From contig NZ_LR134506.1 of assembly GCF_900638305.1 (NCBI RefSeq), positions 1 to 64,000 on the forward strand: a stretch of 64,000 bases of DNA. The letters are read 5' to 3'. Origin of the DNA: Porphyromonas cangingivalis (GTDB taxonomy: Bacteria; Bacteroidota; Bacteroidia; Bacteroidales; Porphyromonadaceae). The notes beneath the pieces were generated by a model. That model searched no databases. It saw only the letters and a list, made by a program, of their open reading frames with translations, and was not told the DNA's origin. A program made the position numbers and the translations under genes. The number at the start of each line of letters is the position of its first letter. Position 1 is the first letter of the stretch. Positions 18,281 to 27,660 of this stretch are shown here, one piece after another.

Positions 18281-19771
18281 ATGGCAGAAACAACAGGCAG
18301 GAAATTTACCAAGAAAAAGGAGGGAGAGGAGTCGGTAAGACCCACTCGTGTCCCCCCTAATAGTATAGAGACTGAGGAGATCGTCCTCGGTGCGCTGATG
18401 ATCGAAAAGGATGCTTATCCGCTTGTGGGTGAGCTCCTTCGTCCTGCTTGTTTTTACGAACCGAAGAACAGACTGATATTCGAGGCCATCCAAGACCTCG
18501 CACTCCTCGAACGTCCTGTCGATGTGCAGACGGTGATCGAACAGCTCAAAAGGAATAAGACCCTCCATGAGGTGGGTGGTGAGTACTATCCCATCCTTCT
18601 CTCCACGCAGATCAACAGTACTGCCCATCTCGAGACCCATGCCCGCATCTTGTACGACAAGGCTTTGCAGCGTGAGCTCATCAGCTTCGGCAACGAGGTG
18701 ATCAAGAATGCTTTCGATGAGAGTATCGATGTCGTGGATACGATGCAGGATGCTGAGAGTAAGCTCTTCGAGATCACTCAACGTACGGACAAAGATGAGG
18801 TGGAGCACGTGAAGCACCTCATCGGCGACGCACTCAAGCAGATAGAGCAGGCAAGCAGTCGTAAGGAGGGTATCAGCGGACTCAATACCGGTTTCCGTGA
18901 GATCGATGATATGACTTCGGGCTGGCAGAGTCCGGATCTCGTCATCATCGCAGCACGTCCTGCGATGGGTAAGACCGCCTTTGTCCTCTCCATGGCAAGG
19001 GCTATGGCGATGGACTATGGTATCCCTGTGGCCATATTCAGCCTCGAAATGAGTAAGACACAGATCATGACGCGTCTCATCGTCAATCACACTGAGATCC
19101 CCAACGATAAGATCAAGCGTGGTAACCTCGATCAGGAGGAGCTTCGACAGCTCAATGAGGGGCTTGACCCTCTGTATGAAGCTCCTCTGTTCATCGACGA
19201 CAACGCAGGATTGTCTATTTTTGACTTGCGTTCGAAGGCTCGTCGTCTCGTACGTGAGCATGATGTGAAGATGATCGTCATCGACTACCTGCAGTTGATG
19301 ACTGCCAGTGGTATGCGTGCCAATACGAACCGTGAGCAGGAGGTGAGTATGATCTCGCGTTCGCTCAAGCAGCTTGCAAAGGAACTCAATATCCCTATCA
19401 TTGCCCTCTCTCAGCTCAACCGTAGTGTCGAGAATCGTGGAGACGGCAAGATCCCTCAGCTCTCCGACCTTCGTGAGTCTGGTGCGATCGAGCAGGATGC
19501 CGATATGGTGTGCTTCATCCACAGACCCGAGTACTATGGGATTACGGAGGATAAGGAAGATGGCAGGGACTTGAGAGGCTTGGGGCAGTTCATCATAGCC
19601 AAGCACCGTAACGGCCCTACAGGGGCGGTCTACTTGAGGTTCAAGCAAGAGTTTATCAAGTTTACGAGTGCTCTCGATCATCCTATACACAACAAGGCTC
19701 AGCACGTCACGATGACATCGTCGCTCAATGCTGATGTGTCCGATGCTCCGTCATACGACCTGGAAGTATAG
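18281..19771 (+). CDS. dnaB: Replicative DNA helicase DnaB
   Basis: The hexameric helicase that unwinds DNA at the replication fork. An N-terminal helical domain (about 20-150) binds primase. The RecA-type motor follows, with Walker A ARPAMGKTA around K231 and Walker B MIVIDYLQLM near 330. The QLSDLRESGAIEQDAD motif is near 395-410. No intein is present. It appears cotranscribed with lepA. Confidence 0.98.
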   Translation: MAETTGRKFTKKKEGEESVRPTRVPPNSIETEEIVLGALMIEKDAYPLVGELLRPACFYEPKNRLIFEAIQDLALLERPVDVQTVIEQLKRNKTLHEVGGEYYPILLSTQINSTAHLETHARILYDKALQRELISFGNEVIKNAFDESIDVVDTMQDAESKLFEITQRTDKDEVEHVKHLIGDALKQIEQASSRKEGISGLNTGFREIDDMTSGWQSPDLVIIAARPAMGKTAFVLSMARAMAMDYGIPVAIFSLEMSKTQIMTRLIVNHTEIPNDKIKRGNLDQEELRQLNEGLDPLYEAPLFIDDNAGLSIFDLRSKARRLVREHDVKMIVIDYLQLMTASGMRANTNREQEVSMISRSLKQLAKELNIPIIALSQLNRSVENRGDGKIPQLSDLRESGAIEQDADMVCFIHRPEYYGITEDKEDGRDLRGLGQFIIAKHRNGPTGAVYLRFKQEFIKFTSALDHPIHNKAQHVTMTSSLNADVSDAPSYDLEV

Positions 19772-19815
19772 GCAGGCTGTGAAGAGGATGAGCCTTGCTC
19801 AAGAATTATTATTTG

Positions 19816-19823
19816 TATCTTTG
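19816..19823 (+). promoter_or_regulatory. -7 element (TATCTTTG) upstream of ftsX
   Basis: TATCTTTG fits TAnnTTTG, with TTGC at 19796-19799 as a -33 candidate. It lies 42 bases before the ftsX ATG and starts the ftsX-to-TPR gene run. Confidence 0.6.
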
Positions 19824-19864
19824 TGAAAGTCCATAATCCTTAAAATAGTAACGATAAGAAGCTG

Positions 19865-20746
19865 ATGGGACGACGGGAGAAGAGACATAAACCGGGCTTT
19901 TGGCATTCGAGACTCACCGGCATAGTGAGTGTCTCGATGGTACTTTTTTTGCTCGGATTGGTGGTGATGATAGGGCTTATGGGGCGTGAGCTCAAGGCCT
20001 ATGTCCAAGAGAGTATGACGGTGGCGGCGATCATGTCACCCAATGCTACGGATAATGATGTCAAGAGCCTTGAGGCTTTTCTCAAAGCACAAGCCTCTGT
20101 GAAGGATATGATATACATCTCCAAGGATGAGGCTCTAAAGGAGGTGTCAAAAGAGTTGGGAGAGGATCCTCAGGAGTTTTTGGGGTGGAATCCTATGTCT
20201 CCTGCGTTTGAACTACACCTCAAGTCCGAGGTCTCGTCGGACAGAGACGCTGTAAACGCTTTCATCACACAGTTAGAAAAGCATACCCTCGTCCAACGAG
20301 TCAACTATAAGAGGGACTTGCTGGATGAGATCAATAATAATATAAGGATCATCACCCTCGTGATGATTGTGGTGGCGGGACTTTTGCTCCTTGTCTCCTT
20401 CACCCTCATCAGCAATACGATCCGTCTGCTTATCTATGCACGACGCTTCTCCATCTATACGATGAGACTTGTGGGAGCAACGCCCGGATTTATCCGCAGA
20501 CCATTCGTGATGCAAAACATGTGGAACGGATTGGTGGCGGCATTTATTGCCCTTGCGTTGCTGGTTTGGGGAGCTTATTATGTCGTGTCTCTCTATCCTG
20601 TGATGGGAGAAATGATGACTTGGCAGAATGGTGCCATCCTTGCAGGGGTGCTCGTCTTCTTCGGTATGATCATCTCCGTATGGTCTGCTGTCGTGACTGT
20701 CAATAAGTACATGAGAATGGATATGAACAAACTATACCGTATCTGA
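19865..20746 (+). CDS. ftsX: Cell division protein FtsX
   Basis: FtsX is the membrane partner of FtsE and controls peptidoglycan hydrolases at the septum. A basic cytoplasmic start is followed by TM1 (about 17-40), the periplasmic FtsX extracellular domain (about 45-165), then three TMs near 165-190, 215-245 and 260-285. 293 residues is normal. ftsE is not adjacent, as is usual in Bacteroidetes. It heads a tightly packed envelope and tRNA-modification gene run. Confidence 0.93.
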   Translation: MGRREKRHKPGFWHSRLTGIVSVSMVLFLLGLVVMIGLMGRELKAYVQESMTVAAIMSPNATDNDVKSLEAFLKAQASVKDMIYISKDEALKEVSKELGEDPQEFLGWNPMSPAFELHLKSEVSSDRDAVNAFITQLEKHTLVQRVNYKRDLLDEINNNIRIITLVMIVVAGLLLLVSFTLISNTIRLLIYARRFSIYTMRLVGATPGFIRRPFVMQNMWNGLVAAFIALALLVWGAYYVVSLYPVMGEMMTWQNGAILAGVLVFFGMIISVWSAVVTVNKYMRMDMNKLYRI

Positions 20747-20748
20747 CT

Positions 20749-21021
20749 ATGCAAGAAAAATCATATAAGTTATACACCTTCAAGAAGGCGAACATCTATA
20801 TCTTCCTTGTCTCCATATTTTTGGTCGTGCTGGGATATATCCTTATGGCAGGTGGAACTTCGCCTGATGGGGTGAGCTTCAACCCGGAGGTGTTTTCTTT
20901 CACACGTATCACAGTCGCTCCTATATTGTGCACACTCGGCTATGCCGGTATCCTATTGGCGATACTTTGGAGAGGCAAGAAGAAAGAGGCGGTAGGGGAT
21001 AATACCGAAAATAAAGAGTAA
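20749..21021 (+). CDS. DUF3098 small membrane protein
   Basis: A 90-residue protein with two hydrophobic segments (about 17-38 and 58-78) and a charged tail. DUF3098 proteins are typically found between ftsX and uppP in Bacteroidetes, which matches here. The start is two bases after the ftsX stop. Function unknown. Confidence 0.8.
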   Translation: MQEKSYKLYTFKKANIYIFLVSIFLVVLGYILMAGGTSPDGVSFNPEVFSFTRITVAPILCTLGYAGILLAILWRGKKKEAVGDNTENKE

Positions 21022-21029
21022 CACCGGAG

Positions 21030-21880
21030 ATGTCAGTAGTCGAGGCTATCATATTGGCTATCGTTGAGGGATTGACGGAGTTCCTTCCGATCTCCAGCAC
21101 CGGGCATATGGTCATCGCTCAGTCCCTCATGGGGATGGAGAGCACGGAGTATGTCAAGTCATTTACGGTGATGATACAGTTCGGGGCGATACTCTCAGTC
21201 GTGGTGTTGTACTTCAAGAGGTTTGTCAACTTCAGCCTTCCTTCAGATATGTGGCATGGCAATGTCCCCGGATGGCGTAGGACATTGGCACGATTCAGGT
21301 TTTACTTCAAACTCGTGGTGGGTGTCGTGCCCGCGGTTATCTTCGGTCTTTTGCTCAACGATTGGATCGACAGGATGTTGGGGTCGGTATGGGTTATTGC
21401 GGTGAACCTTATCCTCGGCGGTTTTGTTATGTTATTCATCGATGGTCTCATTCGACGTAACGAACGTTCGGAGGTAACCTATCTCAATGCTTTTATGATA
21501 GGCCTCTTCCAGTGTATCGCAATCCTCCTTCCGGGGATGTCTCGCTCGATGTCCACCATTGTCGGTGGTATGACACAGGGTCTGACTCGAAAGGCGGCTG
21601 CGGAGTTCAGCTTCTTCTTGGCTGTGCCTACCATGTTTGGCGCAACCCTTTTGAAGGCCTACAAGATGTGGAAAGAGGGGGGATGGAGGTGTTCTCTCAG
21701 AACATGGATACCCTTATCATTGGTAATGTGGTGTCGTTCATCGTCGGTCTCATGGCCATACGCTTTTTTGTTGCTTACCTGAGTAAGCATGATTTCAAGG
21801 CCTTCGGTGTCTACCGTATCATCGTGGGTGGTATCATCATTGCAATGTTGCTCTTAGGCATAGATCTTGCAGTGATCTAA
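21030..21880 (+). pseudogene. uppP: Undecaprenyl-diphosphatase UppP, frameshifted at a G tract
   Basis: UppP (BacA) dephosphorylates undecaprenyl diphosphate so the lipid carrier of cell-wall synthesis can be reused. The reading frame from 21030 has the family motifs [12 protein letters not shown] near residue 15 and [14 protein letters not shown] near 170. After KMWKEGG it runs into unrelated residues and stops at 21782. The lost C-terminus ([17 protein letters not shown]... to 21880) continues in another frame. Adding one G to the six-G run at 21677-21682 restores a 283-residue protein of normal length. It may be a sequencing error, a recent mutation or phase variation. It could still be functional if the assembly is wrong. 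Confidence 0.9.
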
Positions 21881-21901
21881 ATAAGTTGGTGAACTTTTTT
21901 G

Positions 21902-22669
21902 ATGACAGATATAGAACGTAGAAATACTCATGCCGAGTATGAAAAGAGACTGGACAATCCCTTCTCCAAAGGACTTATTGTCGGTATAGAGAAGCCTTTG
22001 CACTGGACTTCGTTTGATGTGGTCAATAAGGTGCGTTACTTGCTGACAAGGAGGTTGAAGCTCAAGAAGTTGAAGGTGGGACATGCAGGAACGTTAGACC
22101 CTTTGGCTACAGGAGTTGTCGTCCTCTGTACGGGTAAGTCGACGAAGATGATAGAAACTCTGCAAGCTCACAATAAGACCTATCGGACGACGATCAAACT
22201 GGGGGCGACAACCCCTTCGTATGATATGGAAACGGAAGTGGATAGGTATTTCCCTACTGAGCATATCACTCGGGAGTTGGTGGAGAAGATCTTGCAGACC
22301 TTTGTGGGTACGATACAGCAAGTGCCTCCTACATTTTCGGCGTGTAAGGTCGATGGTAAACGTGCCTACGAGATGGCAAGAGTGGGAAAAGAAGTCGAAC
22401 TGCGTGCCAAGGAGATAAGCATCCAAGATATCCGCCTCCTGCGGTATGCTCAAGACGAGATAGAGATAGAGGTGGACTGTGGAAAAGGAACTTATATCAG
22501 AGCCTTGGCGAGAGATATAGGAGAAGCGCTTGGCAGTGGAGGCTATTTGACTGCCTTGAGACGGATCCGATCCGGTGATGTGGATGAGGATTCATTGATA
22601 ACGATGGAGGAAGTCCCAGAGTGGATCGAACGTGTATTGTCCGAGAGCGAAGACAAAGACAAATATTGA
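21902..22669 (+). CDS. truB: tRNA pseudouridine(55) synthase TruB
   Basis: TruB makes pseudouridine 55 in the T loop of tRNAs. The catalytic motif [12 protein letters not shown] is present with aspartate D66, and the KSTK and RTYEMARxG-type segments follow. I used the ATG at 21902; a TTG one codon earlier is less likely. 255 residues is a normal length without a long PUA extension. It lies 21 bases after the uppP region. Confidence 0.95.
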   Translation: MTDIERRNTHAEYEKRLDNPFSKGLIVGIEKPLHWTSFDVVNKVRYLLTRRLKLKKLKVGHAGTLDPLATGVVVLCTGKSTKMIETLQAHNKTYRTTIKLGATTPSYDMETEVDRYFPTEHITRELVEKILQTFVGTIQQVPPTFSACKVDGKRAYEMARVGKEVELRAKEISIQDIRLLRYAQDEIEIEVDCGKGTYIRALARDIGEALGSGGYLTALRRIRSGDVDEDSLITMEEVPEWIERVLSESEDKDKY

Positions 22670-22697
22670 ACAACGAACAGATGAAGATATTATAGAT

Positions 22698-23747
22698 ATG
22701 AAACTTTCTCAATTTAATTTCAAACTACCGGAGGAACTCATTGCTCAGCACCCGGCAAAGTATAGAGATGAGTCCAGGCTCTTGGTATTACATTCGAAAA
22801 CTGGGGAGATAGAACACAAAGTATTTAAGGAAATCACAGAGTACTTTGGTAAGGATGATGTTTTCGTGTTCAACAACACAAAGGTCTTTCCCGCTCGTCT
22901 TTATGGCAACAAGGAGAAGACCAATGCAAAGATCGAGGTCTTCCTTCTTCGTGAACTGAAGGCTGAACAGCTCCTTTGGGATGTCCTTGTCGATCCTGCT
23001 CGTAAGATAAGAATTGGGAATAAACTCTTCTTCGGAGAGGATGAGTCTTTGGTAGCAGAGGTTATAGACAATACGACATCTCGTGGCCGTACACTACGCT
23101 TCCTTTATGATGGAACACATGAGGAGTTCAAGCAAGCTCTCTTTGCTCTCGGACATACGCCCCTGCCAAAGTATATACAAAGAGACCCGGAGCCGGAGGA
23201 TGAAGAACGCTATCAGACGATCTTTGCCGAGGTCGAGGGGGCTGTCGTTGCACCGGCTGCGGGGCTTCACTTCAGTCGTGAGTTGATGAAGCGTTTGGAA
23301 ATCCAAGACTGTCGTTTTGGTTATCTGACTTTACACACAGGTCTCACTGCTTACAGAGATATAGATGTGGATGATCTCACGAAGTACAAGATGGGCTCCG
23401 AACTTATGAATGTGGACAAGCGTTGTTGTGACTCCGTCAATGAGGCTCTTGCTCGTGGTGGGCGTATGTGTGCTGTCGGCACATCTGTGCTCAAGGCGCT
23501 TGAAACCTGCATAAGCACTGACGGCTTCATCAAACAGTATGAGGGATGGACAAGTCGTTTTATCTTCCCGCCTTATGAGTTTCGTGCAAAAGCGGCGATG
23601 GTGACCAACTTTCACATGCCGTACTCTTCACTCCTCATGATGACAGCTGCTCTTGGAGGATATGAGCACGTGATGAATGCTTATGAAATTGCTGTAAAGG
23701 AAGGCTACCGTTTCGGAGCCTATGGTGATGCAATGTTGATCCTTTAA
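22698..23747 (+). CDS. queA: S-adenosylmethionine:tRNA ribosyltransferase-isomerase QueA
   Basis: QueA transfers the ribosyl part of SAM to preQ1 in tRNA, giving epoxyqueuosine. The start [19 protein letters not shown] at 22698 is the family N-terminus; an upstream in-frame reading from 22632 overlaps truB and adds unrelated residues. [13 protein letters not shown] and [12 protein letters not shown] are the conserved active-site segments. 349 residues, typical length. Confidence 0.95.
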   Translation: MKLSQFNFKLPEELIAQHPAKYRDESRLLVLHSKTGEIEHKVFKEITEYFGKDDVFVFNNTKVFPARLYGNKEKTNAKIEVFLLRELKAEQLLWDVLVDPARKIRIGNKLFFGEDESLVAEVIDNTTSRGRTLRFLYDGTHEEFKQALFALGHTPLPKYIQRDPEPEDEERYQTIFAEVEGAVVAPAAGLHFSRELMKRLEIQDCRFGYLTLHTGLTAYRDIDVDDLTKYKMGSELMNVDKRCCDSVNEALARGGRMCAVGTSVLKALETCISTDGFIKQYEGWTSRFIFPPYEFRAKAAMVTNFHMPYSSLLMMTAALGGYEHVMNAYEIAVKEGYRFGAYGDAMLIL

Positions 23748-23761
23748 TATGAGATTGTGAC

Positions 23762-24250
23762 ATGGGAAAGTCTTCGACAATGCGAACTTATTACCTTGGT
23801 CTAGGCTCTAACATAGGAGATACGCAGCACTACCTCTCCTTTGCGAGGGAAGCCATCTCCAGACATGTAGGCGAGATCACAAAAGAATCAGCGGTCATCT
23901 CTACTGAGCCTGTAGGGTTTGATTCGGTCAATACATTCAGTAATCAGGTTATAGAGGTTCAGAGTAATCTGAGTCCTAAGGAGATACTTCGAGAGACCCA
24001 GAAGATCGAGTGGGAGCTTGGGCGAACTCATAAGTCTCACGGAGGTACGCATTATGATCGCACGATGGATATCGACATTATCCTTTGTGGAAGTATGATT
24101 TATAGTGATGAAGAACTCATTATCCCTCATCGTGAATTCCGTACCCGTGCGTTTGTCGTCGACCTTTTGGCCGAAATTGCCCCCGAGTTGGTTGATCCTG
24201 TCACGGGTAAGACAATGCTCGAACTCTCGGAACGTCTCAAAAACAAGTAA
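23762..24250 (+). CDS. folK: 2-amino-4-hydroxy-6-hydroxymethyldihydropteridine diphosphokinase
   Basis: FolK pyrophosphorylates the pterin in folate synthesis. YLGLGSNIGD near the N-terminus, RTHKSHGGTHYDRTMDIDII around 85-105 and IPHREFRTRAFV near 120-132 are the HPPK signatures. The start may be MRTYY at 23780 rather than the ATG at 23762. The stop directly abuts the ruvX ATG (TAAATG). Confidence 0.92.
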   Translation: MGKSSTMRTYYLGLGSNIGDTQHYLSFAREAISRHVGEITKESAVISTEPVGFDSVNTFSNQVIEVQSNLSPKEILRETQKIEWELGRTHKSHGGTHYDRTMDIDIILCGSMIYSDEELIIPHREFRTRAFVVDLLAEIAPELVDPVTGKTMLELSERLKNK

Positions 24251-24682
24251 ATGGGACGACTTGTGGCACTCGATATCGGGCGAAAACGTACGGGGATCGC
24301 AGCTACCGACATTATGAAGATTGTGCCTGGTGGGCTGGGCTACCTGCCTACGCATCAGATCCCTGAGTGGTTGGTCAAGTATTGTTCGGAAGAGGAGGTC
24401 GAGAAAGTCATCATCGGCGAGCCCAAGCAGGCCAACTATCAAGACTCCGAGAGTGTCAAGTACATCAATCCTGTGATCAACAGGATCAAGAAGTTGCTTC
24501 CGGATTTGGAGATCGTTCGTTATGATGAGCGTTACACTTCCGTGATGGCCCAACGTGCGATGATCGATGCCGGGCTCAAGCAACACAAGAGAAGAGAAAA
24601 AGGACTTGTCGACGAAATAAGTGCCGTCATCATTCTCCGAGATTATATGGAGTACATCGACAATACGTCTTTCAGATTATAA
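24251..24682 (+). CDS. ruvX: Holliday junction resolvase-like protein RuvX (YqgF)
   Basis: A 143-residue RNase H-fold nuclease implicated in 16S rRNA 5' end processing and Holliday junction resolution. LALDIG...RTGIA carries the first acidic residue, VIIGEP the second strand, and RYDERYTS the family motif. VDEISAVIILRDYME near the end has the last catalytic acidic region. Translationally coupled to folK. Confidence 0.92.
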   Translation: MGRLVALDIGRKRTGIAATDIMKIVPGGLGYLPTHQIPEWLVKYCSEEEVEKVIIGEPKQANYQDSESVKYINPVINRIKKLLPDLEIVRYDERYTSVMAQRAMIDAGLKQHKRREKGLVDEISAVIILRDYMEYIDNTSFRL

Positions 24683-24715
24683 ATAAACAGAAGAACGGCA
24701 TAAAAATCATAAGTA

Positions 24716-25270
24716 ATGAAACTACCTATCTATCTATACGGCCATCCTGTGCTCAGAGAAGAGACCGCTGAGCTTGACAGTAATTATCCTGATCTCAAAA
24801 AACTCATTGCGGATATGTACGAAACCATGTACGATGCCGAAGGTATCGGTCTTGCAGCTCCTCAGATTGGTAAAGCCATACGTCTTATGGTCATCGATGC
24901 TGATGTGCTTGCCGAAGACTACCCGGAGTGTAAAGATTTCAAGAAGGTCTTCATCAATCCAAAGATCACCGATCATAACGACGAAACTGTTTCTCTCAGT
25001 GAGGGGTGTCTTAGCATTCCCGGCATTCAGGAAAAGGTGTCTCGTCCGACAAAGATAACAGTCGAATATGTGGACGAAGCTTTTATCCCACAGAAACTCG
25101 AACTTGAAGGGTTTGCGGCAAGGGTCTTTCAGCACGAGTTTGACCACATCGAGCAGACCCTCTTTACAGATAGGATATCTCCTATGCGCAAACAGATGAT
25201 CAAGTCCAAACTTCAGAAGATCTCTCAAGGTAAGGTGAACACTCACTACCGCACGGTCATAAAAAGATAA
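24716..25270 (+). CDS. def: Peptide deformylase
   Basis: Def removes the formyl group from the initiator methionine. All three motifs are present: [18 protein letters not shown] (metal-binding Cys) and [12 protein letters not shown] (two metal-binding His and catalytic Glu-like region). 184 residues. It follows ruvX by 33 bases. Confidence 0.96.
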   Translation: MKLPIYLYGHPVLREETAELDSNYPDLKKLIADMYETMYDAEGIGLAAPQIGKAIRLMVIDADVLAEDYPECKDFKKVFINPKITDHNDETVSLSEGCLSIPGIQEKVSRPTKITVEYVDEAFIPQKLELEGFAARVFQHEFDHIEQTLFTDRISPMRKQMIKSKLQKISQGKVNTHYRTVIKR

Positions 25271-25289
25271 ATCCAATATCCCAGAAGTC

Positions 25290-27362
25290 ATGAAACGAGT
25301 TCTTTGTCATCTGTTCATCATGCTTTTTGCATGCTTCGGGCTTTCTGAAGAGGTCTCGGCGCAGATTGACACAGATCGTGTCATGATTATCGGTCAGAAT
25401 GCCATATCGTTCAAGGATTACGTTTTGGCCATTCAATACTTCAATACGGCTATTCGTTATAATCCCGAAAAAGCCGAACCCTATTTCTATCGTGGTGTCG
25501 CCAAGTACAGTCTCGGAGACCTTTACGGTACGGAGGCAGACTGTACCTCTTGTTTGGAGCGCAACCCATATATTTACCGGGCTTATTTTCTCAGGGCCCT
25601 TGCTCGCCAGACTTTAGGTAAGGATAGCCTTGCGATGTCCGACTATAAAGCTGTCTTGTACAACAACCCTGATGATCAAGGAGCTTTGCATAACATCTCA
25701 CTTTTGCATATCGAAAAAGGAGATACTGCTCAGGCTCACGAAGCCCTTGATCGTCTCAAACGCTTCTATCCGCAGTATGCACCCACATATCTCATAGAGG
25801 GTTCATTGGCTTTGTCACAGAGAGACACTATCACTGCGACAACGCTTTTTCAGAAGGGATTAGAACTCAATCCCACCTCCGATGCTCCTTACAAATCCTT
25901 GGCAAGGGTCGCTTATGCGAAGCAAGACTACCGCAAGGCTTTGGAGTATCTTGATAGAGCCTTGGATTACGATACCGAAGCCACTGATCTCTATGCTCTT
26001 CGAGGTATTGTTCGCTTTCAGATGAACAACCTGAGGGGGGCTATGGCTGATTACTCCACGGCTCTTGATCTCAAGCCTGCCAATCTCTTGGCTCGTTACA
26101 ACAGAGCTTTGCTTCGTACCCGTGTTGGGGAATTACAAGGTGCCGTTGAGGACTTCAATGTCCTTCTGAGGTATGAGCCCAACAATACCCTTGCTCGTTA
26201 CAATAGGGCTCTTCTCTCCACTGATTTGGGAGATTACAGACAGGCTAAGCTCGACTTGGATGTCATTATCGATCGTTATCCCACATTTGTCCCTGCCTAC
26301 CTCCAACGAGCTTCAGTACATCGCTATACGGGAAACAATAGGGGTGCGGACATCGATATGCACTACGCATCTCAACTCATGAACGATCCCAAGACACGTA
26401 GGCAGTTCCAACAAAAGGGCGTAAACAAATCCAAAGATCCCAACGATGATCCTGAGACAAAAGCCACTAGAGAAGAAGAGGACAAAAACATCCATAAGTT
26501 CCGAATGCTTGTTTATGATGGTAGTAAACACGGATACAGTGACCTCTACCAAGACGATGAAGGTATCCGTGGGCGAGTACAAGATCGTAAGGGTAGGGTA
26601 GAAGCCGAACCTATGTACATTCTCTCTTATTATGAGACAGAGTCCAAAGGCAAGATCGAGACCAACGAGTACAAAAACACTTGGGGCAATCCCCACGTAA
26701 AATACTCACTCCGTTTTATCCGTCAGCTCCCTCTCCTTTCCGAGAACATCATCGCAGAGCATCAGAGGAGGGTTGCGACAGCACTTGAGACAAATTCCGA
26801 TACCGACCTCTTTGCGAGGGCTATGGATCTCTCCACACTGAGAGATTACCAAGGTGCATCCGAAGCTCTCTCGCGTATCATCGACACATCGTCTGACATT
26901 GCACCTCTCTCCAGGTTTCAGTATGCTACGGTACTTATGTACCTGTATACATTGGAAGTAAATAAGGCGACAAAGGAAGCTTCTGATAATAGAGCCTCTT
27001 CGACTGCTCGACCTGCTTTAGATCCATCGAAAAATCCTTTGGCTTTGGCGTCATCCGCACGTCTCAAACAGCTCTCCAATAATGCTATCGAACAACTAAA
27101 ACTTCTCGATGCTCAGTATCCTGACACTCCTTTTATCCTGTACAATCTGGGTTGTATCTACTATATGACGGGCGCATATAAAGAAGCCATCGACTACTTC
27201 ACCAAAGCCATCGCTTTGGACAAAGATTTTTCGGCATCCTACTTCAATAGAGCCCTCTGTTATTACGCCATCGGTAATGCCGAAGTTGGGCACAGAGACA
27301 TGAGCACAGCAGGAGGTTTGGGGCTATACAAGGCTTACAGCATCATCAAACGAATGCAGTAA
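25290..27362 (+). CDS. Secreted TPR-repeat protein
   Basis: A 690-residue protein with a signal peptide (about 1-25, ending VSAQ). Roughly eight tetratricopeptide repeats span 40-365 (for example YFYRGVAKYSLGD and ARYNRALLRTRVGELQGAVEDFN). A charged linker with Lys/Asp/Glu follows (about 375-410), then a non-TPR segment (about 410-500) and further TPRs near 590-675. Likely a periplasmic or outer-membrane-associated scaffold. The partner is unknown. It starts 19 bases after def. Confidence 0.85.
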   Translation: MKRVLCHLFIMLFACFGLSEEVSAQIDTDRVMIIGQNAISFKDYVLAIQYFNTAIRYNPEKAEPYFYRGVAKYSLGDLYGTEADCTSCLERNPYIYRAYFLRALARQTLGKDSLAMSDYKAVLYNNPDDQGALHNISLLHIEKGDTAQAHEALDRLKRFYPQYAPTYLIEGSLALSQRDTITATTLFQKGLELNPTSDAPYKSLARVAYAKQDYRKALEYLDRALDYDTEATDLYALRGIVRFQMNNLRGAMADYSTALDLKPANLLARYNRALLRTRVGELQGAVEDFNVLLRYEPNNTLARYNRALLSTDLGDYRQAKLDLDVIIDRYPTFVPAYLQRASVHRYTGNNRGADIDMHYASQLMNDPKTRRQFQQKGVNKSKDPNDDPETKATREEEDKNIHKFRMLVYDGSKHGYSDLYQDDEGIRGRVQDRKGRVEAEPMYILSYYETESKGKIETNEYKNTWGNPHVKYSLRFIRQLPLLSENIIAEHQRRVATALETNSDTDLFARAMDLSTLRDYQGASEALSRIIDTSSDIAPLSRFQYATVLMYLYTLEVNKATKEASDNRASSTARPALDPSKNPLALASSARLKQLSNNAIEQLKLLDAQYPDTPFILYNLGCIYYMTGAYKEAIDYFTKAIALDKDFSASYFNRALCYYAIGNAEVGHRDMSTAGGLGLYKAYSIIKRMQ

Positions 27363-27424
27363 GGGCTCCCACACTCTCCACCGAGAGGCCGACACACAAA
27401 GATAATACACGCGACAACCCGCTA

Positions 27425-27450
27425 GTCGATTACGGTCGATTATCGTCGAT
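27425..27450. repeat. Short GTCGAT tandem repeat
   Basis: GTCGAT occurs three times at exact 10-base spacing with TACG and TATC between. It lies downstream of the TPR gene. Role unknown; possibly chance. Confidence 0.4.
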
Positions 27451-27501
27451 TTGTCTCGTCCTAAATAAGCGTTACACTTATTGGACAAAAATACATTTTT
27501 C

Positions 27502-27541
27502 ACATCACAGCATGAGTACCCATGCTGTGATGTTTGTTTTT
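27502..27541 (+). terminator. Terminator after the TPR gene
   Basis: A perfect 13-bp hairpin (ACATCACAGCATG at 27502-27514, CATGCTGTGATGT at 27521-27533), a 6-base loop, then TTGTTTTT. Confidence 0.85.
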
Positions 27542-27592
27542 ATACGATTTAATTCGGTAGTGTCCGAAAAAGTGTGTAAGGTTAGTTCTCCC

Positions 27593-27624
27593 TTTTTCCC
27601 CTGGGGCATGCCCCAGGGGAAAAA
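27593..27624. repeat. 32-bp perfect palindrome inside IS copy 1
   Basis: A perfect palindrome centred on CATG, built from C4-T-G4 and C4-A-G4 blocks with five T and five A at the ends. It lies just beyond the transposase stop and can form a very stable hairpin with a T-run in either direction, so it is a likely terminator. Confidence 0.75.
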
Positions 27625-27660
27625 AACTTTGAGTTTTTCGTGTTATTACTCATTACTCAT

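Noticed and set aside
18269-19705. Long minus-strand reading frame opposite dnaB
   Set aside because: It is antisense to a certain DnaB gene, has no motif, and is the expected mirror of its codon pattern.
22632-22697. Longer N-terminus for queA
   Set aside because: It overlaps truB; the family N-terminus starts at 22698.
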